The position numbers were made by a program, and so were the translations under genes. This document shows, one piece after another, positions 1 to 5,760 of a stretch of DNA of 59,213 nt (positions are counted from its first letter, which is position 1; every line of letters starts with the position of its first letter). The DNA comes from a virus, in IMG/VR virus record IMGVR_UViG_3300033145_001323, positions 1-59,213 of that record. One strand, given 5' to 3'. Below the pieces are notes generated by a model. That model had not been told where the DNA came from, did not search any database, and worked only from the letters and a program-made list of their open reading frames with translations.

Positions 1-30
1 CATATATTTTAATTCCTTTTAATAACTTTA

Positions 31-281
31 GACTGGAGAGGTAGGGATTTCGGTAGTCACCCTACAAAAATTAATTTTATATTCAGTCGCCATTAGTTTC
101 TCTCTAAATATAAATTATTGCGTTTACTTTCAGCGATACTGTAAAGGGCTAATTGACTATAATACCTCTTAAGAAAGTGTGTTGGACGGACAAAGGAAAG
201 AATTTAAATTCACTCCTTCTGCCGTCCAAATACTTAATATTATAGTTTGCCTCGCCTCCACTATTCCGCCACTCTCCAGTC
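31..281. ncRNA. structured RNA candidate with nested helices
   Basis: No reading frame explains this stretch, but it folds well. A perfect 10-bp closing stem joins 31-40 (GACTGGAGAG) to 272-281. Inside are a 6-bp hairpin GTAGGG/CCCTAC (41-46 with 60-65) and a long arm made of two nested perfect helices, ACTATAAT/ATTATAGT (156-163 with 239-246) and TTGGACGG/CCGTCCAA (182-189 with 222-229). Read on the minus strand, the ends look faintly tRNA-like, but the apparent T-loop is too long. The strand is uncertain; the neighbouring genes are leftward. I do not recognise the family. Confidence 0.55.
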
Positions 282-301
282 CAAAATTATTAATTGATGT
301 A

Positions 302-436
302 TTAAATCTTTTCTAATGTTTGTTCCAGTTCATCTGCTTCCTTATTAAGTTTACTGGCTTCTCTTGTTTTCTGGTCAGCTTTCATTCTTAGTTTTCTTAC
401 TTCTGATTTTATTATTTGTTTTACTTTATACGACAT
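302..436 (-). CDS. small charged helical protein (44 aa)
   Basis: This 44-residue frame starts MSYKVKQII and is rich in Lys, Glu and Leu, so it is probably one long helix. It ends one base before the stop of the preceding gene's region (438) and belongs to the leftward series 923 to 302. I do not recognise it. Confidence 0.5.
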   Translation of the reverse strand: MSYKVKQIIKSEVRKLRMKADQKTREASKLNKEADELEQTLEKI

Positions 437-437
437 T

Positions 438-578
438 TTATTTTTTGTTTATTTTAATCCAAAAATTTACTAATGCTTCTTCTGGTGTTTCACCAGTTGA
501 ATAAGATTTTTTGTTTTTATATACCACCCACTCATTTTCACATCTAACTAATTTCCAAAAGTTCTCTCCACACTTCAT
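438..578 (-). CDS. small hypothetical protein (46 aa)
   Basis: The frame starts MKCGENFWKLVRCENEWVVY and reads on to an ETPEEALVNFW stretch, a fold signature seen in small phage proteins that recognise nothing obvious. Its ATG overlaps the TGA of the upstream gene (ATGA at 575-578), which indicates translational coupling. Confidence 0.55.
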   Translation of the reverse strand: MKCGENFWKLVRCENEWVVYKNKKSYSTGETPEEALVNFWIKINKK

Positions 579-721
579 TTGTCTTCATTGGGACAACAAT
601 CATTCCATTCTCTAACCAAATGACGCTTTTTATTTCCAGAACAAGGAGGGACAGACCAATAACCATCGCCTATTTGCGGAAATCCATTATCCTTTAATTG
701 TTTACATAATTGATAATTCAT
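575..721 (-). CDS. small phage-type protein (48 aa)
   Basis: The frame starts MNYQLCKQLKDNGFPQIGDG and contains YWSVPPCSG, with a Cys-Cys pair near the end. This combination is common in small phage accessory proteins of unknown role. It overlaps the next gene by four bases. Confidence 0.55.
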   Translation of the reverse strand: MNYQLCKQLKDNGFPQIGDGYWSVPPCSGNKKRHLVREWNDCCPNEDK

Positions 722-732
722 TTTTTACTATT

Positions 733-923
733 TTATAGTGTTTGTGTGTTACGATAACCACATTCTGGACAATATACCCATCGACAAGGTGGATTTGAAA
801 GCAACATTGTATCTGGGCTTTCTACTTTCATTTCTGTTCCGCACTTGGGACATAAAACTCCACTATCGTATTTAGTTTCATTTTTTTTGCTATAATATTC
901 TTATCTTTGTTTGTTGTGTTCAT
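733..923 (-). pseudogene. zinc-ribbon ORF split by a frameshift in an A8 run
   Basis: A frame from ATG at 923 (MNTTNKDKNIIAKK) runs into a run of eight A (minus strand, 881-888). The zinc-ribbon half (two CxxC pairs, VLCPKCG and VYCPECG) continues one frame over and ends at 733. The ribbon half has no start codon of its own. One extra A would give a clean 63-residue protein. This is either a sequencing or assembly indel, a real lesion, or frameshifting on the A run. Confidence 0.5.
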
Positions 924-948
924 CTAATGTTTCCATTGTTTTATTATT

Positions 949-1441
949 TAGTTCTCTAAAAAACTGGGGGTGAGGAGTTGAACTTTGTTATACTATATTT
1001 TATTAGGAAACAATTTACGGGTCGCCTACTATCCTCGCTGATTAAAATACTCACAATTGTTGTTTAGAGCATTCTAATTAGTTTGGCTTTCGCCCCTACA
1101 CTTGGGTGCGACCAAGTTTGGCTTGTAAGTGTTCAGCTTATCCTACACTTGTTTCTTCGGACTACTAATTGCTCACGGATTTCCCGACAGAGTATTCGGG
1201 CGAGCCCTCGCTTTGGTATATCTTCCACCAACTTGCCAAAGTTGGCTTGTCTTTTACCTCCACTAACTCCAACTCCCACCAATACCTTTTGTGTAAATGT
1301 AGAAGTATTTTTGCGTTTAGTATCCCTATAACATAGAGTCACCTCACAGGTGGACATTTTTGGGAGCATTACCCTCGCGTAGCCCACAACCATTTAGGTT
1401 TGCGTTTCTCTTTTCCGCCACCCCAGTTTTTTAGAGAACTA
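949..1441. repeat. 493-bp element bounded by a perfect 21-bp inverted repeat
   Basis: The sequences at 949-969 and 1421-1441 are exact reverse complements over 21 bp, starting with TAGTTCTC. They either close a very large RNA or are the ends of a small mobile element. The right repeat supplies the TAG stop of the 46-aa gene at 1439-1579, as if the element had landed in or against that gene. The interior has no convincing gene. Confidence 0.6.
975..1418 (-). ncRNA. large structured RNA candidate inside the inverted repeat
   Basis: Read on the minus strand, the interior has many local hairpins in a row: CACC-TGTGA-GGTG, GCGAG-GG-CTCGC, a 6-bp AAGTGT/ACACTT hairpin, ACTTGG/CCAAGT and a GGC-GAAA-GCC tetraloop hairpin. 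The G/C content is higher than in the flanks. This is typical of a large ornate RNA or of the omega-RNA (HEARO) of IscB-type elements. I cannot assign it: no iscB is present, and group I or II intron core motifs were not found. Confidence 0.5.
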
Positions 1442-1579
1442 TAATTGTCGTTTTACATCTTCTAATTGTTCTTCTAATTCCTTAATTTTTTCTTCTATCT
1501 CTTTAAGGTCTTCTTCTAATTGCTTAATCTTGGTATTTTTGTAAGATATTATTCTTTTGTATTCTTTGAAATTGGGCAT
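1439..1579 (-). CDS. short coiled-coil protein (46 aa)
   Basis: The frame starts MPNFKEYKRIISYKN and then runs as Glu/Lys/Leu/Ile heptads (KIKQLEEDLKEIEEKIKELE), a clear coiled coil. Its start overlaps the 3' end of the upstream gene by 31 bases. Its stop codon lies in the inverted repeat at 1421-1441, so the C-terminus may have been truncated by an insertion. Confidence 0.55.
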   Translation of the reverse strand: MPNFKEYKRIISYKNTKIKQLEEDLKEIEEKIKELEEQLEDVKRQL

Positions 1580-1935
1580 ATTAGTTTACTGATTATTTTC
1601 TTGGCGTGTTTTTCTATAACATCAAAATCTAATTTATTATATAAGAAGCTGTTAATATTTATTGTTGTCCCAGTGATACTCAATTCTTCTGGTATTTGGA
1701 TTTTCATTTCATAAGATTTTTTGCCATCATTTTTGTATTCCACAATCTCGGCATAAACTTTTTCATCTTCATCGTGTGGAATTTCTCTTTGAAGAATTAG
1801 CTTTTGGTAAAAACATTCACTGTGTCTGTGTAATGGATGTGGTAGATGTTTTTTCCAAGTTTGGTTTTTTGTGAATTTTTCCATTTTTTTTGGTGTGCAT
1901 TCTGAAAATAGTGTGACTTTGAGACTATAAGGCAT
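1549..1935 (-). CDS. hypothetical protein (128 aa)
   Basis: The frame starts MPYSLKVTLFSEC. It has a charged middle with a His-rich stretch (HLPHPLHRHSE) and a basic C-terminus. I do not recognise a family. It lies directly downstream of tnpB, 47 bp after its stop. Its ATG lies in the loop of a perfect 7-bp hairpin (1925-1943). Confidence 0.55.
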   Translation of the reverse strand: MPYSLKVTLFSECTPKKMEKFTKNQTWKKHLPHPLHRHSECFYQKLILQREIPHDEDEKVYAEIVEYKNDGKKSYEMKIQIPEELSITGTTININSFLYNKLDFDVIEKHAKKIISKLICPISKNTKE

Positions 1936-1943
1936 TCTTATAG
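1925..1943 (-). promoter_or_regulatory. hairpin enclosing a start codon
   Basis: CTATAAG and CTTATAG form a perfect 7-bp stem with a 5-nt loop that contains the ATG of the 128-aa gene. It sits about 40 bp after the tnpB stop. It could limit translation of the gene, or be the subterminal hairpin of an IS605-type right end. Confidence 0.4.
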
Positions 1944-1982
1944 GTTAAACATACATAAGGGCGATACCTTGTTGCCCATAGA

Positions 1983-3053
1983 TTATCGGCTTGCCAATAA
2001 CCCAGTGGCTCTTTGTGTGATATTTATTGCCGCGTTTCTGTCGGCATTGCTTTCATATCCACACTTATTACATTTAAACCTTTCTTGGTTTTTACGATTA
2101 GACCGAGAGATGTATCCGCATTTTGAACACCTACGGCTTGTTTCTTTTGGGTCTATGGCTGACACAGCCACTCCTGAAAGGCGAGCCTTATATTGTATAA
2201 AATCTACCAACTGCCTAAATGACCAATTATGTAGCATTCGATTGGTTTTTTTGTTAGCTTTTATTCGTCCCCTTATTCCTGTTAAATTTTCAATAGCAAC
2301 CGACCGTTTATTTTTAACTGCTATTTTTATTATCTCTTTACTAATTTTGTGATTTGTATTTTTTATCCAGTTTGCCTCTTTTTTACTTATTCTCTTTAAT
2401 AGTTTATAAACATTTCCTTGTTTTATTTTTGGTTGTAATTTTTTACGGAGTTTATAATAATGGTTTCTTTTTGACTTTAATGGTTTGCCATTAAAAAATC
2501 TTGTATTCTTTCCATTCCAATCACATAATACTGCTGTCTTCGCAAGTCCTAAATCTACACCCATATATCTTTTATACTTCTTGATTTTAGGTTCTTCAAT
2601 TTTAACTGACAAAAAACAAAACCAATTATTGCCTATCTTTTTTATTTTACTTTCCCTTATTTGTCCATCTGGAATTGCCTGACTTCTAAATGGTATCCAG
2701 AAATATCCTTCTCCAAAAGAAATTCCTAAATTGTTTTTATCTACTTTTAAGTTAGAAATAGATATAATTTCTTTTTTTAGAAATGGGGCATTTTTTCTTT
2801 TCTTTTTTGATGTTCTAACTAATCTAATAGCAGTATATTCTGCTAATTGTGTCATTAGTGCACCTAACCTAAATTTTTTTCTTGCTGGATAATAAAACCT
2901 TTCTTGAAGTTCTTTAATGTTTGTGCTTTCTATTTCTCGTATTTTGTCTATCCAATAATTAACACAAGCAGTTTGAGTTTTTGCTGTTTTTAATAATAAT
3001 AGTTCCTTGTTTTTTCTTGGAAGATATAATTTTAGTTTTCTTGTTATTATCAT
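1983..3053 (-). CDS. tnpB: TnpB RNA-guided nuclease (IS200/IS605 or IS607 family)
   Basis: This full 356-residue protein has the TnpB layout. It has a basic N-terminal region (MIITRKLKLYLPRKNKELL), a RuvC-I Asp in MGVDLGLAKT (about residue 167), a RuvC-II Glu in VAIENLTGIR (255), a zinc finger with CSKC and CNKC (309-331), and a RuvC-III Asp in NADRNAA (338). All three catalytic acids and the four Cys are present, so it should be active. No tnpA transposase is beside it. TnpB family proteins use an RNA from their own 3' end as guide. The bases after the stop (GGGC/GCCC hairpin near 1963-1981) are the place to look for it. It has its own TTGACA promoter immediately upstream. Confidence 0.93.
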   Translation of the reverse strand: MIITRKLKLYLPRKNKELLLLKTAKTQTACVNYWIDKIREIESTNIKELQERFYYPARKKFRLGALMTQLAEYTAIRLVRTSKKKRKNAPFLKKEIISISNLKVDKNNLGISFGEGYFWIPFRSQAIPDGQIRESKIKKIGNNWFCFLSVKIEEPKIKKYKRYMGVDLGLAKTAVLCDWNGKNTRFFNGKPLKSKRNHYYKLRKKLQPKIKQGNVYKLLKRISKKEANWIKNTNHKISKEIIKIAVKNKRSVAIENLTGIRGRIKANKKTNRMLHNWSFRQLVDFIQYKARLSGVAVSAIDPKETSRRCSKCGYISRSNRKNQERFKCNKCGYESNADRNAAINITQRATGLLASR

Positions 3054-3061
3054 ATCTCCAT

Positions 3062-3088
3062 TTTATATCAATCAATATAATATGTCAA
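3062..3088 (-). promoter_or_regulatory. promoter of tnpB (TTGACA-N15-TATAAA)
   Basis: On the minus strand, TTGACA (3083-3088) lies 15 bp before TATAAA (3062-3067). The tnpB ATG follows within 9 bp, so the leader is almost absent. Confidence 0.55.
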
Positions 3089-3138
3089 GTAATACTACCT
3101 TCCTTCCATTGAAATCTTATTCAAAAAATTCAGTACTT

Positions 3139-5115
3139 TTATTTCAGAAGATTCAGAATACTGTCTTTTTCAAGAACCTCAGGTGATAAATCAATGTCAG
3201 CTTTATTTTTGTCTGTAATAAGTTTAGCCTTAGCTTTCTTAAGCACATCCTTTAGATTTATTGTATTCTCATAAAACCCAAAAAGATACTTTCTACTATG
3301 TTCCACAAAATCAGAATCACTTGAAGATATTGATTTCCCTATATTTGTTTCAGCGAAGTAAAATCTGCTTTCATTTTGGGTTGTAATAATCAATCCTAAT
3401 ATCTTTTGTTTTTCTTTGATTTTTGATTCGGCAACCGATACAAGATTATTGGGGTCAACCATATAGTTTTTTCCAAAATCTTCTGCTTTTTCTTTCGCCA
3501 CTATTATCTTAAATGGCACTTCTGTATTGCTATCAAAGTTAAAATAGTTTACAAGAAGTATGAGTGCTTTCTTAGTTTGTTTTTTAACATAAAATAATTC
3601 GGTAGCTCCATTTTTTCCACGGGCATCTGTTATATCACCTGAAAATAATATATCTCCGCTATCTGTTCTGTAATCAGCATCCCAACCAATCTTTTTATCT
3701 TGTGAAATAACTGATAAATCTAAATCAACTACTTTACTTTTTACATTTTTCCAATTTATGCCCACTATCATATCTTTTGGAATTGTTATATAGGTGCCAG
3801 AAGGGAGGTTGCCAGTGAAGCCCTTTTCTGTGGCAGGCAAACTATAATTGACGTGTTGAGGAAGATAGATTTTCTTGCCTTTTACATTCTTGCTAACATC
3901 CTTTACAATGGAATCCAAAACTATGTTTAAGATTCTTTTAGCACTACTTTTGTTTTCAAAGGAGAAATTTTGGGCATAGCCCTTGCCATTTCGCACACGG
4001 TAAAGAATTGAATTTATGTCCTTAGTGCGGAATCGCAACGCGTATGCGAGCCTGATTTTACGAAAAGTGGACACCTTGTCTAATTCTTTATTAAGTTCTT
4101 TTTTGGTTATTCTTTCATTTCTTTTTATTTTAGCAGTGACATCGTTAAGATAGTCCACTGGCATTGGTCGATGGTATTTGACAGCCAATCTTCTCATCCT
4201 ATTGATTGTAGGTTTTAGTTTTTTATTAGAGCGAAGGCTAAGCCATAATGGCTTGAATCTGTAAAAGATTGTAGACAGTCTATTTAATCCATACTTACTT
4301 TCATAATCTTTGAATAACTTGATGATATTCTTATTCTCATTTTCTTTAATCTTATCTATTAGGTCATTGCTTTTGATTAAAAGTGTTTGATTTGTTGTTT
4401 TAAAAATAACAAACCGCAAGAACTCGATTGGATTTTCTGGAAGCATTTTTAAGTGGTCATAAAGAGCTATCTTTACTTCTTTGTTTTTGATTCCATCAAT
4501 ATCATTTTCATCAATGCCTACAAAAACCGCCACATTCATAACATCTTTAATCGTATCCTCACCCAAAGCAATTCCTGAACCAAGTAAGTTTAATAACTTC
4601 TCTTTCAATTCTTTCTTGGTGTAGCCTTTTATAACAGTCAGTTTTATTCCATCTATATCTAAATCTGGGATTTCTAACTTTTCTTTTGGGATATAAACAT
4701 AATTGCCACCGATTTTGTCTGATTTGAAATCTTTTAATCCGATGATTTTTCCGCCTAGATTATCAACATCCCATTGTCCTTCTTTTCCTTCTATGTATTC
4801 TTCTGGTTCTTCTTTGCCATAGGTTGTAAGATAGTGAGCCAATTGTTCTACTACCAGTTGTTCCATATCGGCATCTTTGATTTTACTCCAAGATTTGTGG
4901 AAGGCATTATTCATCTCCTTGGCAGTTATTCCAATGGATTTTTCCACCAATCTAATCAGGCTATTGTGGTCGGGATAGCTATAAATAACTTCAGGGGTGA
5001 AGGCAAATCCTTTTTTAATTGTCCGTTCCATCAATTTCTTGTCGGTTTTCTTTCTTTTGTTTTCTATTGGGACTGCTCGGAATAAATTGATTGTGGATTG
5101 TGTTATTGTTTTCAT
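3139..5115 (-). CDS. large TerD-domain protein (MXAN_6230/SCO0854-like)
   Basis: This is a 658-residue protein. The last 250 residues resemble the TerD/tellurium-resistance fold: LPSGTYITIPKDMIVGINW, then VVDLDLSVISQDKKIGWDA, then SGDITDA and GATELFYV. The middle part (RRLAVKYHRPMPVDYL, FRTKDINSILYRVRNG) matches what I remember of the large TerD-containing family that in bacteria belongs to Ter stress-response operons. No RING finger is visible. TerD domains bind calcium and act in phage and metal stress responses, so a role in superinfection or stress is plausible but is inference. A structured leader (hairpin 5130-5180) precedes it. Confidence 0.6.
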   Translation of the reverse strand: MKTITQSTINLFRAVPIENKRKKTDKKLMERTIKKGFAFTPEVIYSYPDHNSLIRLVEKSIGITAKEMNNAFHKSWSKIKDADMEQLVVEQLAHYLTTYGKEEPEEYIEGKEGQWDVDNLGGKIIGLKDFKSDKIGGNYVYIPKEKLEIPDLDIDGIKLTVIKGYTKKELKEKLLNLLGSGIALGEDTIKDVMNVAVFVGIDENDIDGIKNKEVKIALYDHLKMLPENPIEFLRFVIFKTTNQTLLIKSNDLIDKIKENENKNIIKLFKDYESKYGLNRLSTIFYRFKPLWLSLRSNKKLKPTINRMRRLAVKYHRPMPVDYLNDVTAKIKRNERITKKELNKELDKVSTFRKIRLAYALRFRTKDINSILYRVRNGKGYAQNFSFENKSSAKRILNIVLDSIVKDVSKNVKGKKIYLPQHVNYSLPATEKGFTGNLPSGTYITIPKDMIVGINWKNVKSKVVDLDLSVISQDKKIGWDADYRTDSGDILFSGDITDARGKNGATELFYVKKQTKKALILLVNYFNFDSNTEVPFKIIVAKEKAEDFGKNYMVDPNNLVSVAESKIKEKQKILGLIITTQNESRFYFAETNIGKSISSSDSDFVEHSRKYLFGFYENTINLKDVLKKAKAKLITDKNKADIDLSPEVLEKDSILNLLK

Positions 5116-5129
5116 TTTTTTATAGTTGT

Positions 5130-5180
5130 GGCGGATGGTAGTAAAAGCAAAAATTTATTTGATTAGGAACCATCTGTGCC
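5130..5180 (-). ncRNA. TTCCTA hairpin, copy 1
   Basis: Outer GGC/GCC and inner GATGGT/ACCATC pairs enclose a loop that begins TTCCTA on the minus strand. It forms the 5' leader of the TerD-domain gene. It shares its architecture with the copies at 5575-5620 and 5641-5690, while the inner stem sequence differs. Confidence 0.5.
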
Positions 5181-5190
5181 AACAAGTTAT

Positions 5191-5412
5191 TTATTTATTT
5201 TGATTTATTAAATAATCTGCTATTTCCTTTATTCTATCTTTCAATTCTTCTATTTCATCTATTCCATCATATAAATCCTCTCTATCAAAATGACGATATT
5301 CGGAAAACCCACAATTTTTACAATTTCCGAATTCTCCTTCTTTCCATTTATCGCAAGGAATAATGTTTTTATTTATTGAAGGTGATATAGAGGGTGAAAC
5401 TTTTGTTTTCAT
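5191..5412 (-). CDS. small zinc-binding protein with SPSISPS start (73 aa)
   Basis: The first residues are MKTKVSPSISPSINK, an S-P-S-x run like those of the capsid decoration protein and the 1516-aa protein in the right arm. It continues with Cys at 20, 29 and 32 (GNCKNCGF), suggesting a small zinc site, and an acidic helical C-terminus. It lies between the tRNA-like gene and the TerD-domain gene. Function unknown. Confidence 0.6.
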   Translation of the reverse strand: MKTKVSPSISPSINKNIIPCDKWKEGEFGNCKNCGFSEYRHFDREDLYDGIDEIEELKDRIKEIADYLINQNK

Positions 5413-5425
5413 ATTTTTATTTTAT

Positions 5426-5441
5426 GTGCACCAATGTGCAC
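5426..5441. promoter_or_regulatory. GTGCAC-CAAT-GTGCAC dyad, copy 1
   Basis: This is an exact copy of the 16-bp dispersed dyad. It lies 14 bp upstream of the 73-aa gene start and just downstream of the tRNA-like gene. Confidence 0.7.
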
Positions 5442-5452
5442 TTTTATTAATG

Positions 5453-5566
5453 GAGGAAAGATGGGATTTGAACCCATACTGCCCGAGCCCTGTTTTATAG
5501 GAACTTGTTTTGCTCGAAAGCGATAAGTAAAATAATCGGGCGTTCTACCAATTAAACCACTTTCCT
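5453..5566 (-). tRNA. tRNA-like gene with a 42-nt insertion in the anticodon loop
   Basis: A 7-bp acceptor stem (AGGAAAG/CTTTCCT), T8, a D arm with GG and a 4-bp stem, an anticodon stem CCCGA/TCGGG, a 4-nt variable loop and a perfect T arm (ATGGG-TTCAAAT-CCCAT) are all present. The stretch between the anticodon stem strands is 49 nt instead of 7. The acceptor can extend by one pair (G-1:C73), a tRNA-His trait, but no GTG anticodon can be built from the loop, so I assign no identity. CA follows position 73. It could be an intron-containing tRNA or a tRNA-derived RNA. Confidence 0.6.
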
Positions 5567-5574
5567 CATTAAAT

Positions 5575-5620
5575 GGCGGGCAATAAATAATAGATTTATA
5601 GAATAGGAATTGCCTTTGCC
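5575..5620 (-). ncRNA. TTCCTA hairpin, copy 2
   Basis: GGCG and GCC flank an inner stem GGCAAT/ATTGCC with a loop that begins TTCCTA on the minus strand. It directly precedes the tRNA-like gene. Confidence 0.5.
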
Positions 5621-5640
5621 ATTTGTGAATTATTATTTAA

Positions 5641-5690
5641 GGCGAGTGGTAAATAAATTTTCAAGATTTGATATAGGAACCACTTTTGCC
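5641..5690 (-). ncRNA. TTCCTA hairpin, copy 3
   Basis: GGCG and GCC flank an inner stem AGTGGT/ACCACT with the TTCCTA loop. It is the first element of the transcript from the promoter at 5711-5738. Confidence 0.5.
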
Positions 5691-5710
5691 CAAGATTATT
5701 ACTATATCCC

Positions 5711-5757
5711 ATTATATACACAGAGATATTTTTGTCAACCCCTGTTCTTGTGGATAA
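5711..5757 (-). promoter_or_regulatory. consensus sigma-70 promoter with upstream DnaA box
   Basis: On the minus strand, TTGACA (5733-5738) lies 16 bp before TATAAT (5711-5716). A perfect DnaA box TTATCCACA (5749-5757) lies 10 bp upstream of the -35, leaving 32 bp to the -10. It would drive the hairpins, the tRNA-like gene, the 73-aa gene and the TerD gene. Confidence 0.75.
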
Positions 5758-5760
5758 CTT

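Noticed and set aside
961-1040. A possible tRNA on the minus strand (GTTCAACTC followed by CACCCCCA)
   Set aside because: The bases around GTTCAACT do not form a T stem and there is no acceptor partner.
1083-1393. Open frames on both strands across the inverted-repeat element (82 and 86 codons)
   Set aside because: They lie over strong RNA hairpins, have no ribosome site, and show no protein signature; the region reads as structured RNA.
949-1441. Group I or group II intron
   Set aside because: I found neither the conserved P7/P3 core of group I nor a domain V hairpin of group II, and no reverse transcriptase or LAGLIDADG frame is inside.
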